Below, one piece after another: positions 38,041 to 50,099 of a DNA stretch of 64,000 nucleotides; the stretch's first letter is position 1; every line of letters begins with the position of its first letter. The notes beneath the pieces were generated by a model. That model searched no databases. It had not been told where the DNA came from and saw nothing but the letters and a program-made list of their open reading frames with translations. A program made the translations under genes and the position numbers. The DNA comes from Membranipora membranacea (taxonomy: Eukaryota > Bryozoa > Gymnolaemata > Cheilostomatida > Membraniporidae): the NCBI GenBank assembly GCA_914767715.1, contig OU612074.1, forward strand, positions 22,308,062-22,372,061, in the 5' to 3' direction.

Positions 38041-39009
38041 ATGATCATGAAAGCCATAGGAATCCATAGATCTACCTGCAACTGGATATCTGAATGGCTA
38101 TCCAACCGACTACTCACAGTGACAGTTAATGGTGTCCAATCTTCTTTGCATCATGTCACCTCTGGTGTGCCCCAGGGCAGTGTTCTGGGGCCCCTCCTGT
38201 TCTTATTATATATCAACGACATGCCATCTTGTGTCCATTTTTGTAACCTTAGACTATTTGCAGATGACTCTTTAGCTTTTCACCGAATACAATCACAGGT
38301 GGATGTGGATCATATGCAGAGCGATCTTGATCGACTAATTGAGTGGGCTAACACCTGGCAGATGAAGTTTAATGTGGATAAGTGTGAGCACATGAGAATA
38401 CAGCGTCAAAAACATAACTCAACCCAGGCTAGTTACATGCTCAACAACTCCAAGCTGACTCAAGTCTCCAGTATTAAATATCTTGGTGTACATATAGATG
38501 ACCAATTATCCTTCGACAAACACATCAGGGAGATATGTAAAAAAGCCACTCAAATACTTCATATGTTGATGAGAAATTTGAAAAAAGCTCGTACAAAATC
38601 CAGAGCTATTTGCTATAAATGTATTTGTAGGCCTATACTGGAATACGCTTCTCAAAGCTGGTCGCCTCACTTGGTGAAACACATCGACACTATGGAAGCG
38701 ATTAATCGGAAGGCTTTCAGATGGGCTTTTCACAAAAAGAAGTCGGATCATATCAGTGATCTCATGTCTCAGTTCGATTGGCAGACTCTAGCTGAAAGAC
38801 GACAAAATTCCGATCTAAAATTGTACTTCAAAATCATTGCAGGTTCAGCAGCTGTTGATGAAGGCAAAGTCTCCACAAGCCATATGCACAATCACAACAC
38901 CCGGACAGGTTCTGTTGTTGGTACAATCAACACCAATGTGAAGAAATATGCTTTCAAACAGCGAGTCTACCGATATCTCAACCCAGCTATCCATCGAACT
39001 GATTTATGA
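38041..39009 (+). mobile_element. 5'-truncated non-LTR retrotransposon, reverse transcriptase C-terminal half
   Basis: A 322-codon open frame ending in TGA. It begins in the middle of the polymerase (GIHRSTCNWISEWLSNR), followed by SGVPQGSVLGPLLFLLYIND (RT motif 4), the catalytic LRLFADDS, then KTSW-region equivalents MKFNVDKCEHM and IKYLGVHID, and the thumb and C-terminal region. This order is that of Jockey/CR1-type LINEs. The endonuclease and the first RT motifs are missing and an in-frame TAG lies just upstream (about 38012), the usual result of incomplete target-primed reverse transcription. It cannot move by itself, but the open frame shows it is young. Confidence 0.95.
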
Positions 39010-40243
39010 TAACTGTATATGTTGTTCGTTGTTCGCATTACTATATCCCTTGTTGCTCATTTATCTATTGATCGTTATTGTACTACTGATGACTCATGAT
39101 ATTGTTTACTGACTTATGACTCACACCACTGACTACTCTCATCGACATACTGGACTGTCCTATTTCATTGTATATTAGCCATCCTACTCCGTTTATAATT
39201 TGTTGCTCTCGTCTTACTCAACTCCAACAATATTTACCAACTCATGAAACAAGTACTCAGTGCTGTTTCGATTGTGCATTTGTTGCCGTTTTCTCGAAGG
39301 CACTAAGCCCCCTTCCCCGTGCTCGGCTCCCGGCGCCTGTTGTGGTTGATTTTAGTGTATGGGCAAGGACTTGTTGCCCTGACCTGGTCCCGAGTGTGGT
39401 GTGGCCTGGTGTCTGATAATCCACTGGAAACCCCTACAGTGTTGTCCCAGATTACTAACAAAAGTTGTCTGTCAATTTCTCCTTATCCTCCCCTTATATG
39501 TTAACAACCCACTGCTGAAAACCCTGCGATTGTGAATGTGACGCCAAAACCCTCCTTGAATTGATCCCTTGCGAGTCGTGGCTGTGAAGCTATACAAAAT
39601 ACCTAACTGTTACATCTCCGATGACTGATATACTGTTATTTACATCCAGATAATCAAGTCTCACTCTGTTATCACTACACAGCATATCGCCCTTGAAAGG
39701 AGACAACTACTCCGACGGCGATCAACCTATCGGAAGAATCGGAAGAATGATAGGTATAGCAATTAATGAAAGGTTGCGAGCAGATAATTCAATGATCCGA
39801 ATTTAAATCTGTGTCATACAATGATCCTTGACTTTGGTAGATCTCTTATATATTACCTCAGTGGACTGCTGCGTGAGGTCACCTTAGTCACCTTAGTCAC
39901 CTTGGTCACCTTGGTAGACTGCAGCATGAAGAAACCTTCCCAGCCGGCAAGGTTTAGCCAGCAACCTTTTGTAGAGGTTGCCAATGGGCAGCTTTATTGT
40001 TGGCCAATATCCTCTGACATCACCTGTCTTTGATAGGTATGCCAGAGGGAGCCAGATATCCCAATTTCCCAGCAACAGATATTGTAGATGTTTCTGCTTT
40101 TATACTCTATTTTCTTGCCATTGGCGGTTGCAGAAATAACCTTTCTGGACTGACAACACATAGCCAACACTCAAATATTAATGTATTTACCATCTATTAG
40201 TATGGCTCCAGCATGAGAACAGTTTACTCCCCATTGTTTTCGA
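39010..40243. other. LINE 3' region and repeat fragments
   Basis: Begins with the probable 3' UTR of the LINE copy. A 9-bp tandem (caccttagt, caccttggt) lies at 39878-39922; a related block ending caccttggtagactgc recurs at 42460-42520. Confidence 0.4.
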
Positions 40244-41733
40244 CAGGGCTCTCAACCACTCAGGTTTAGCCCGAGTTACTCAGATTTTTGGGTTCAACTC
40301 AGGCTACTCAGGGGATTTGAGAATGAAAGCTAAAAACTCAGATTTTGCTCGTTGGCAGAGATGAATAATATATAAACAATGCTAAATGTTGCCTTACAAT
40401 AATTTATGCCATATTATTACTGAATGATCAGGTATTAGATTCTAGTTGTGATAAGCTATGTAAATAATACTGCACTGCCTAAACTAATAATACCAAAGAT
40501 TATGAATACTCTCACTGCGCTGCCTATTCAAGTCATTTATGTGAAATCGATATGGCTAAATTCCAATTTGCATTTGAGAATGCTTTTAAAATTTAGCTTG
40601 TAACGAACTTGACATGATTGAATGAATCTAGTCTCTAATTTGAATACACTAATAATAATAAATTCTATTTATGAAACACTTAATAAAATTGTTTAAAAAC
40701 AATGGTTTCTAAGCGTTATAGAATATCGACACATTACACCCAGACCCCCACTGAGATGAATAATAAAGAGAACATCAACCTTTTGCATGAGAATAATGTG
40801 TGGTATTTGTTGTAGGTATTTTATTTCATTTGTGATAAGCTATGCTCTTATTGATCTGCCAATCCCAGTGATTTGCGAAATAGATTATCATGTCTAAATA
40901 GAAGTTTAGACATGTTAAAAAAGTGATTTTGCAGGTGAACCGGATAAATCCAGGCAATGATTTCAATAGCATCAAATTACATTGATTATGGCTTTCTACC
41001 ATGGCACCTCGACTCGTCAGCCTTTAAATGAATATTTCTACAACCATCATATTTTAACATCATGGGGATACATTTTCGCCTGTGGCGACGGTCTTGGTTA
41101 GTCCATATGAATTGGTTCATCTGGATCAAATCTAAAATTGTTTACGATTTTATGTTTACAAGAAATGCTCTAGGTTTTTATTGATTTACTTGCTATCACA
41201 AACATGAAATGTTGCGAGAAAAGGATGCATATACTTTGTCAATAAAGGAGCTTGTTGCTAGAGTATGGAACTTGCATTTGAGGGCATCGCTCTAAAAAAA
41301 TTGCGTTTGATGTGATGCTCATCAGCAAAACAGCACAATAATATCGAGGTCGCCTACGTCAAGCCTCAAATTCTTGGCAACATTAAAAACTTTCCTTAGT
41401 AATTTCTTGTCTATGGTACATATGCTCATGTGCAAAACAGGTAGACAGTACATCAAGAGGGAAACTACAAAACCTTTGAACATCATGAAAGCTAATGGCT
41501 TTGATCTTAGATGCAACTTTTTTTTAACAACATCCATTCTTTGACTTGCTTTGCCAGCTATTCTTTGGGCATAATCATCAAATATCAGGGGTTTCACCCG
41601 ACAATATTTCTGTGCCATCTCAGGCGTACCCTCAGCTGTTTATGCTCAGGGTGTTTTACACCTTTAAAATACCACTATATGACATGCTAATATCAAAACT
41701 CAGGTTTTGAATCCTCCCAGGTTGAGAGCCCTG
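40244..41733. mobile_element. hAT-like DNA transposon, 1,490 bp
   Basis: CAGGGCTCTCAACC starts at 40244 and its inverse GGTTGAGAGCCCTG ends at 41733. Ends beginning CAGGG are typical of hAT elements. The flanks gttttcga (40236-40243) and ggtttcga (41734-41741) agree in 7 of 8 bases, an aged 8-bp target duplication. No hAT transposase is recognisable inside. Confidence 0.8.
41322..41618 (-). pseudogene. Reverse-transcriptase-like fragment within the hAT element
   Basis: A 98-residue minus-strand frame resembling the post-catalytic region of non-LTR reverse transcriptases: KASQRMDVVKKKL, then MFKGFVVSLLMYCLPVLHMS and KKLLRKVFNVAKN, like the thumb of LINE polymerases. It has no catalytic motif. 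An adjoining frame at 41752-42015 lies outside the element and is not recognised. Confidence 0.45.
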
Positions 41734-41741
41734 GGTTTCGA

Positions 41742-42558
41742 TGGTACAAATTTACTGCAGTACCAATCCTAGAGGTCTAGGCTGAGTGTAAAAATGGTTG
41801 TCACGGTTAGGTCGATGTAATTTGCAGACCAATGTAGCATTTGTCTCCCCTAGCGAAGTGCTTGTTTTTGAGAATGCTTTACATCTAGACACCAAGTAAT
41901 CAAATAAGACATGAGCATCCTCAAATAATTCCTTTGAACCAGTATCACATCCAAGAAATTTGAAATAGGCAAATAAGACGTGGCCATTGATTGAATCAAT
42001 TGCTTCTGGCACCACTTAATACGCAACACAACAAGTGGTGGTCAGGAACTGATACATTTGTTAAATTATGAATTAATTATTCTTGCTAGGTATCTAAATA
42101 CCAAATGCTAAATGCTCTTAGCAAGGCAGAAGCACACTACAGACCCCACTCAGCCAGTACCTCTTACTCCCTCTCCCACAGACCTTCTAGGTAATTTTAT
42201 AAAATAAATAAATATAACAAATAATTTAACGATATAATCTTAATATCGGATAATATTGGATAGAGACAGTTAATAATTTCCCTGATATATCCTTCCCTGA
42301 GAAGGATATAAAACCTCTATTAAACTTCTTGAATAGGTTGCTAAAAATCCCTTTTTGGCAACCTCTTCCACCGGTCCATATGGCATACTATTGGCAACAG
42401 TGTTCAGCCTCTTCCGGTAACCTCTTTCCAACTCAGTTTAGACAACTATTTGCCCGCTGGGTTAGTACCTTGGTACACTGCCGTCACCTTAGTACCTCAG
42501 TCACCTTGGTAGACTGCCGTGTTATGTCGCCAAAAATACCTACAGCACTGTTTTTTTA
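41742..42558. other. region upstream of the LRR gene
   Basis: Should contain the promoter and the 5' non-coding exon of the LRR gene; a pyrimidine tract and AG at about 42551-42559 look like an acceptor before the start exon. No core promoter element can be pointed to with confidence. Confidence 0.35.
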
Positions 42559-42604
42559 GGTTTGTGTCCTCTGTGGTTGTGTGAAGACAGTCAAAGACAA
42601 TATT

Positions 42605-42752
42605 ATGGGTACTGTGCTAGGTTGTATTGCCAGGAGATTCAACATAGAAGATGACAACACTGATACTACAACCACTTATTCAGGAGGAGAAAATGAAGGT
42701 CAGGTTACTGAAAGGAGAAAAGCTAAAGATAAACAACAGGCCGATATGTCGA
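42605..42752 (+). CDS. LRR gene, start exon (unit 1 only)
   Basis: Opens at ATG 42605 and runs to donor gtaagt in phase 1. It encodes MGTVLGCIARRFNIEDDN, then an acidic, Thr-rich and charged linker (GENEGQVTERRKAK), then DKQQADMS. Gly2 with small residues following and Cys7 before Arg-Arg fits N-myristoylation plus palmitoylation, which would attach the protein to the inner face of a membrane. From position 42728 (codon GAT) onward this exon is repeated at 50528 and 57743, but there it is joined to an LRR exon and not to a start region. Hence it is the only start in the triplicated block. Confidence 0.7.
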
Positions 42753-45700
42753 GTAAGTTTACTACCTAATATATTTGCGTTCTGTGAGTCACCATAGCTA
42801 TGTCCTGTCAAAGGCCATTTAGTTTTGTTGATAAGCTCGCTACCTCAGAGGGTCGTTCAAAGGAATATCTGCTCAGAAGCTGATGTTGATTAGCATTAAT
42901 GAGCTTTGTAAAATGTACATTTGGACCCTTTGGGGTCTAGACTAAATGTAAATTGAGACCCTCTGACAGATGAATATTGGCTTGTTTCTGATGAAAATCA
43001 GCCATCTATTGGAAGAAGGATGAACAGAACATGGGTACATAGTCAATAAACCACCGTGATATAGGGAATACTCTGGTCACCTCAGGCAGCATTCCTCATT
43101 GGTAAAGAGGTGTTGTGTAAATGACACAATCAGTAAGTTAGCCCAAGTTCACACAGATGAAGTAACATGTGTGTGTGTGGTGAGGGATGATTGTACACAT
43201 TTCTTGACCTATGTCAATTAAGCGTATATGATTGTAAACTTGTGACTCTGTTGCGCATAGCCAGTGATTTTGCTAAGTGATGATCTCTATTTAAACAGAA
43301 GTGTACAGTGTCTGGTACAGAGATTACAGTGAGGGAGGTATTGATGAGATACCTGAGAAGCCTGACTACAGAAGCCTGACGCTAGAACAGTTAGTATCAG
43401 CTACAAAAGGTCACAAGGTGACACATATGGCAATAAAAGGAGACATACCACCACTACACCCGATAGCACCTGATCTCAAGGTGCTGAAGGTCATATATAA
43501 TACCGGTTCAGCTAAGTTAGAGAGGTGAGTAGCGTGTGACAATATCAGATGAATCAGTATTACGAAAAATAATTCAAGTCATTAATTCTCGCATGTTTTA
43601 GAAATAAACGTTGTAACTATATCTAGGCAGCATTGTTATCTTTAGATAAGTTCATATTCTCAATATCAGCATCTTGAGTCCCTGATTTTATCTGATGACG
43701 AGATTGAGAATATGAATAATACAAACATGTCAACAGAAAGGGTGGGATACCCTCCCATCCTCCCTGGTGTCAATGATATATATCTTGCAGTGTGAATCAG
43801 AATTGTCTTCCCCTGTAAAAAAGTGAGATAACTGCCATGAATTATATTTAAGTTATTTTCATAGTTATTACCAGCACAGGATAATTCTATAATCTCATTT
43901 ATAGCATGAGATATATACTTTCCTGACAGATAAGCCAGCATAAGAAATCTTCTATACACTTTGTCTTATTTGATTGCGCCATTTAACGGGCGCTAGTGGC
44001 TTGTGCAGGTGCACTAATACCTTGCCGGCCGTTTCCGGCTACTCTTTATCTAATAAGAGCAATAGGGGGGATATTTATACTGTGTGCAGGCACACGGTAG
44101 ACTTCCTGTAAATATGGTCCTGATCCGAACAGACCTGGCTAGGATGAATGGCTTTCCAGTGTAAAAACAGAAATGACAGCCGGCGCCGGGAATCAAAGCT
44201 GGTTCATTGGATCAAAAGTCCTCACCCTTAACCGTCAGACCACTCATGACTTTTGAGATATATAGGTTTCTGTTGAAATGTTTTCGTTGTTGTGTGAGTA
44301 AGAGATTGTTATTTATATTAATATTATATGATCTGGGGAAGCTGACCGTATCTGGTAATGAGAGACTGTGTGCATCATCTGTTTGGATCAAAGAATAAAG
44401 AGCACAATAATAGTGGAATTAATATTTCTATATATTAACACCAGTTAAATAAATTTGAGGTATTACCTGTAATTTCACTCAGATAGTGTCATCATTTGTA
44501 AATTTAATCTATATGGGTATTTATAGCATAAGATCTCTAACTTGTCTGGAGGAGCTGATTGTAACAGGGAATGAGAGCCTGTGTACATTACCTGATGGGA
44601 TCGGAGAACTAAAGAGCCTCAGGAAGCTTGATGTGTCATGGTGTGATCTTACTAAGCTTCCTGACAGGTAAGTCGAGTATAATAACGATGGAGCTTATAT
44701 TTCTACAAATTATCTCGGTTTTGCAGTTTTGAGATATCAGCTCTTATTATTCTCATATAGTGTCTAAATGTTAAAATTCAATCTATATGGGTATTTATAG
44801 CATGAGATCTCTAACTTGTCTGGAAGAGCTTAATGTATCAGTGAATGAGGGTCTGTGTACATTACCTGATTGGATCGGAGAACTAAAGAGCCTCAGGAAG
44901 CTTTATGTGTCACACTGTGGTCTTACTAAGCTTCCTGACAGGTAAGTCGAGTATAATAACGATGGAGCTTATATTTCTAAAAATTATCTCGGTTCTGCAG
45001 TTTTAAGATATCAGCTCTTATTGTTCTCATATAGTGTCTAAATGTTAAAATTCAATATATATGGGTATTTATAGCATAGGATCTCTTATTTGTCTGGAGG
45101 AGCTGATTGTAACAGGGAATAAGAGCCTGTGTACATTACCTGATGAGATCGGAGAACTAAAGACCCTCAGGAAGCTTTTTGTGTCACGGTGTGGTCTTAC
45201 TAAGCTATCTGCCAGGTAAGTCGAGTATAATAACGATGGAGCTTATATTTCTAAAAATTATCTCGGTTCTGCAGTTTTAAGATATCAGCTCTTATTGTTC
45301 TCATATAGTGTTTAAATGTTAAAATTCAATATATATGGGTATTTATAGCATAGGATCTCTTATTTGTCTGGAAGAGCTGAATGTATCAGAGAATGAGGGT
45401 CTGTGTACATTACCTGATTGGATCGGAGAACTAAAGACCCTCAGGAAGCTTTTTGTGTCATGGTGTGATCTTACTAAGCTGTCTGCCAGGTAAGTCGAGT
45501 ATAATAACGATGGAGCATATATTTCTACAAATTATCTCGGTTTTGCAGTTTTGAGGTATTAGCTATTATTATTCTCATATAGTGTCTAAATGTTAAAATT
45601 CAATCTATATGGGTATTTATAGCATGAGATCTCTAACTTGTCTGGAAGAGCTTAATGTATCAGTGAATGAGGGTCTGTGTACATTACCTGATTGGATCGG

Positions 45701-48700
45701 AGAACTAAAGACCCTCAGGAAGCTTTTTGTGTCATGGTGTGGTCTTACTAAGCTTCCTGACAGGTAAGTCGAGTATGATAACGATGGAGCTTATATTTCT
45801 AAAAATTATCTCGGTTCTGCAGTTTTGAGATATCAGCTCTTATTATTCTCATATAGTGTCTAAATGTTAAAATTCAATCTATATGGGTATTTATAGCATA
45901 AGATCTCTTACTCGTCTGGAAGAGCTGAATGTATCAGAGAATGAGGGTCTGTGTACATTACCTGATTGGATCGGAGAACTAAAGAGCCTCAGGAAGCTTA
46001 ATGTGTCACACTGTGGTCTTACTAAGCTTCCTGACAGGTAAGTCGAGTATAATAACGATGGAGCTTATATTTCTAAAGATTATCTCGGTTCTGCAGTTTT
46101 GAGATATCAGCTCTTATTATTCTCATATAGTGTCTAAATGTTAAAATTCAATCTATATGGGTATTTATAGCATAAGATCTCTTACTCGTCTGGAAGAGCT
46201 AAATGTATGGAACAATAAGAGTCTGTGTACATTACCTGATGAGATCGGAGAACTAAAGAGCCTCAGGAAGCTTAATGTGTCACACTGTGGTCTTACTAAG
46301 CTTCCTGACAGGTAAGTCGAGTATGATAACGATGGAGCCTATATTTCTAAAAATTATCTCGGTTCTGCAGTTTAGAGATATCAGCTCTTATTATTCTCAT
46401 ATACTATAGTGTCTAAATGTTAAAATTCAATCTATGTATGTATGTATATATCTGTATCAATTCCCATGATAAAATCAATGTTTCTCTTGTGCTCTGTGAA
46501 TAAAAATAAAGTTTTATAAATTATAATAAAACATTGACTAGATTTATAATAAATGAATCAAGCTATTCGATTGAGCAGTTTTACACATAATGAGCGAAAA
46601 CAGTATTTACGGCAGTTTATACGGTAGGCTGGCACTCTGTATCTACCAGATGGGAGTTGTTCTAGCGTTATGACAGTGTCGTTGCCCGAAGCAAACATTC
46701 TTAGGCATTTAGTTTTGAAGTACTTATCGAATATATGGTCTATGGTTGTAACTTCAAGCCTGCCTTTGCTTAGTCTACGTGCTGTGGTTATGAGGTGATT
46801 GTACTGGTGATTGTATCTATATGGGTATTTTTAGCATAAGATCTCTAACTTGTCTGGAAGAGCTGATTGTATCATGGAATAACAATCTGTGTACATTACC
46901 TGATGGGATCGGAGAACTAAAGACCCTCAGGAACCTTGATGTGTCAGACTGTGATCTTACTAAGCTTCCTGACAGGTAAGTCGAGTATAATAACGATGGA
47001 GCTTATATTTCTACAAATTATCTCGGTTTTACAGTTTTGAGATATCAGCTCTTATTATTCTCATATTGTGTATGAATGTTAAAATTCAATCTATATGGGT
47101 ATTTATCATAGACTTAATATACTCCCTAGACAGGCCAATAGCATTCAATACTGTCCCACTTAAATAGCACGACATGACGTAATTAGTTTGTGCTGTGAGC
47201 CATAGTTTACTATATACCATTCAATGAAATAATGTGAAAAATCAAGGGACGCCAGGCATGATATCGGCCCTTGTCCGGCCCCTAATTATTTAAACACAGA
47301 GAAAATTTTGTGAGTTTATGTAAAAGACCGTTCCCCACGAGATGGTATAAAAAATTGACTCCTTAGGCGAATCCAAAGTGAGAACAAACCTGATAAGTTA
47401 CAATCATTAGCCAATAAATATTGAAACAAATACAGCCGTCTACCATTAACACTTCTACCACTACTATTCAAATGCATAGAATATCCACAACACAGTATCA
47501 CAAATATTTTGTTGGATGAGCCAGATCAAAGCACCACCACCATCATCATAGATTTTTGCCTAAACATTCCTAGTCATAACTGAGCACAACCTGCTCAGCT
47601 TGGATTCCTTGTTAAAAGATTTTACTGCAAATTTTATTGTCGCTTCATGAGGAAGAATAGATCTGTGCTGTAAATTGAGTATGCTAACTCCAGATATGTA
47701 TGTATGATGAAGCTAGGGTACGTGACATATATATATATATATAAAGTCTTTGGTAATCTCTCATCAATGAAATAATATAGTAAATCAAGACATGCAGGGT
47801 ATAATACCAGCCAAATTATACTAGATCTGTTTTATTTTATGAGATAAAAAATATCAAAACAAATACAGCCCTGTACTTAACCACTTCTATCACTACATGA
47901 CAAAAAAGATGAGGGCTGTTACTGTGGGATTATACTAATTTCTGAGGGCACGACCAAGGCTAGCGGCTACTTCTATCAGCGATTGCTGCCATATTCGATG
48001 TGACTGATTACAGCATAAGCTAAAGATTATCGACACAAGTACAGCCATGAAGCTAGCCACTTCTTATCACTACTTTGTAAAAAATATGAATATATACTGT
48101 TGAGTTATACTAATTGTTGTGGGCACGACAAAAATTAAAAACACTACCACTATCAGCGAGCATTGCAAAGTTAGATATGACTGGTTGCAGTATATGTTAA
48201 AATTATTCAAATTAGTAGAGCAATGTGAGCTAACCACTTCTTACACTACTTAGCAAAAAAAATAATATACTGTTGGATTATACTGAATTTTGCGGATGGG
48301 TCAAAGACTAGAAAACTACCACTATCGGTGATTACTGCAAAATTTCCAAATGAGACACTGTCAATTTTGGATGTAACATGGTATGACCAGGTCAATTTTT
48401 GATCAGAGCCTTGAAAAAACTATGGTTATAGGGTTATGGGCTATAGGAATGAGATAAGGGTCTCGGACCCACCCAACTATTATGGGTCTGGTCATGTTCT
48501 GGTGGTGGTCCTTCCAGCCGATGAACCCTCATGTCCTGGTGGTGGTCCATCCAGCAGATGAACCCTCATGTTCTGGTGGTGGTCCTTCCAGCCGATGAGC
48601 CCTCATGTTCTGGTGGTGGTCCTTCCAGCCGATGAACCCTCATGTCCTGGTTGTGGTCCATCCAGCATATGAACCCTCATGTCCTGGTTGTGGTCCATCC

Positions 48701-49979
48701 AGCCGATGAACCCTCATGTTCTGGTTGTAGTCCATCCAGCCGATGAACCCTCATGTCCTGGTTGTGGTCCATCCAGCCGATGAACCCTCATGTCCTGGTT
48801 GTGGTCCATCCAGCCGATGAACCCTCATGTCCTGGTGGTGGTCCTTCCAGCCGATGAGCCCTCATGTTCTGGTGGTGGTCCTTCCAGCCGATGAACCCTC
48901 ATGTCCTGGTTGTGGTCCATCCAGCATATGAACCCTCATGTCCTGGTTGTGGTCCATCCAGCCGATGAACCCTCATGTTCTGGTTGTAGTCCATCCAGCC
49001 GATGAACCCTCATGTCCTGGTTGTGGTCCATCCAGCCGATGAACCCTCATGTCCTGGTTGTGGTCCATCCAGCCGATGAACCCTCATGTCCTGGTTGTGG
49101 TCCATCCAGCCGATGACCCCTCATGTCCTGGTTGTGGTCCATCCAGCAGATGAACCCTCATGTCCCGGTTGTGATCCATCAGGCCGATGAACCCTCATGT
49201 CCTGGTTGTGGTTCAAACCTGGATGACCATATTCACTATGTTTACTATTGTCCCAAATACAATAGCATTAGACGTTTTCCTAAAACCAATCACTTTCTAG
49301 ATAAACCAAAATAGGCATCGAGGTTCCAGATCTTGTTGTCTTCATTTGTCAGTCATGCAAGTTTGATAACCATAAGATGTAAGAGCATACTTGCTTACCT
49401 GGGCCTCTGAGTACTATGTGTACCTGTACCTGTACTATGATAATACAATCATGTTGCATTATCCCCCATTGAAGACCAGACAAGACAATTTGTAGGTCAC
49501 AGGTTCCATTCAATTATATCACTACTAATGCTCATAATTATGATTTTATCGCTTTGAGTAACTTTCACAAACCTGTGGTGGTATTTTGGAGTATTTTAAT
49601 TTGAGATGTTAAAAAATTTATTTTTCGAAATGTTTCAGAGAATCATATAGGATGTATTGTGGTTCAGCATAGAAATGAAATAGCCACTGCATTGTGGTCT
49701 ATATAATAGAAAAAAATATTAACAACATTACATCCTGTCATGTGTGTTAGCAATCTGGGTAATTACGGGATATTCAGTCATTCTCATAGTCATGGCATAT
49801 ATAACAACACTATTAATATTATATTTTGTAGGAAACAATGTTCAATTCAAACATGTTCCCACTAATGCCCATGACATGCATTAATCTCATAAGAGGTCAA
49901 AATAATTGGTGATGTGATGTGTGAGATTTACTATTAGAATGCATGCAGCTTAAGCTCCAGCCTAGCATATTGATTGATA

Positions 49980-50016
<37 letters not shown>

Positions 50017-50038
50017 GTTGATTGATTGATTGATTGAC

Positions 50039-50099
<61 letters not shown>

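Noticed and set aside
41752-42015. 87-codon minus-strand frame as a host exon
   Set aside because: No domain recognised and no clear acceptor/donor pair; left unannotated.
43666-43959. 97-codon minus-strand frame repeated in all three units
   Set aside because: Intronic; repeated only because the units are duplicates. No domain or splice evidence.
47316-47501. Minus-strand 61-codon frame present in all units
   Set aside because: Part of the intronic repeat element, not a host gene.
48487-49215. CRISPR-like array
   Set aside because: Repeats are head to tail with no unique spacers; an animal minisatellite.
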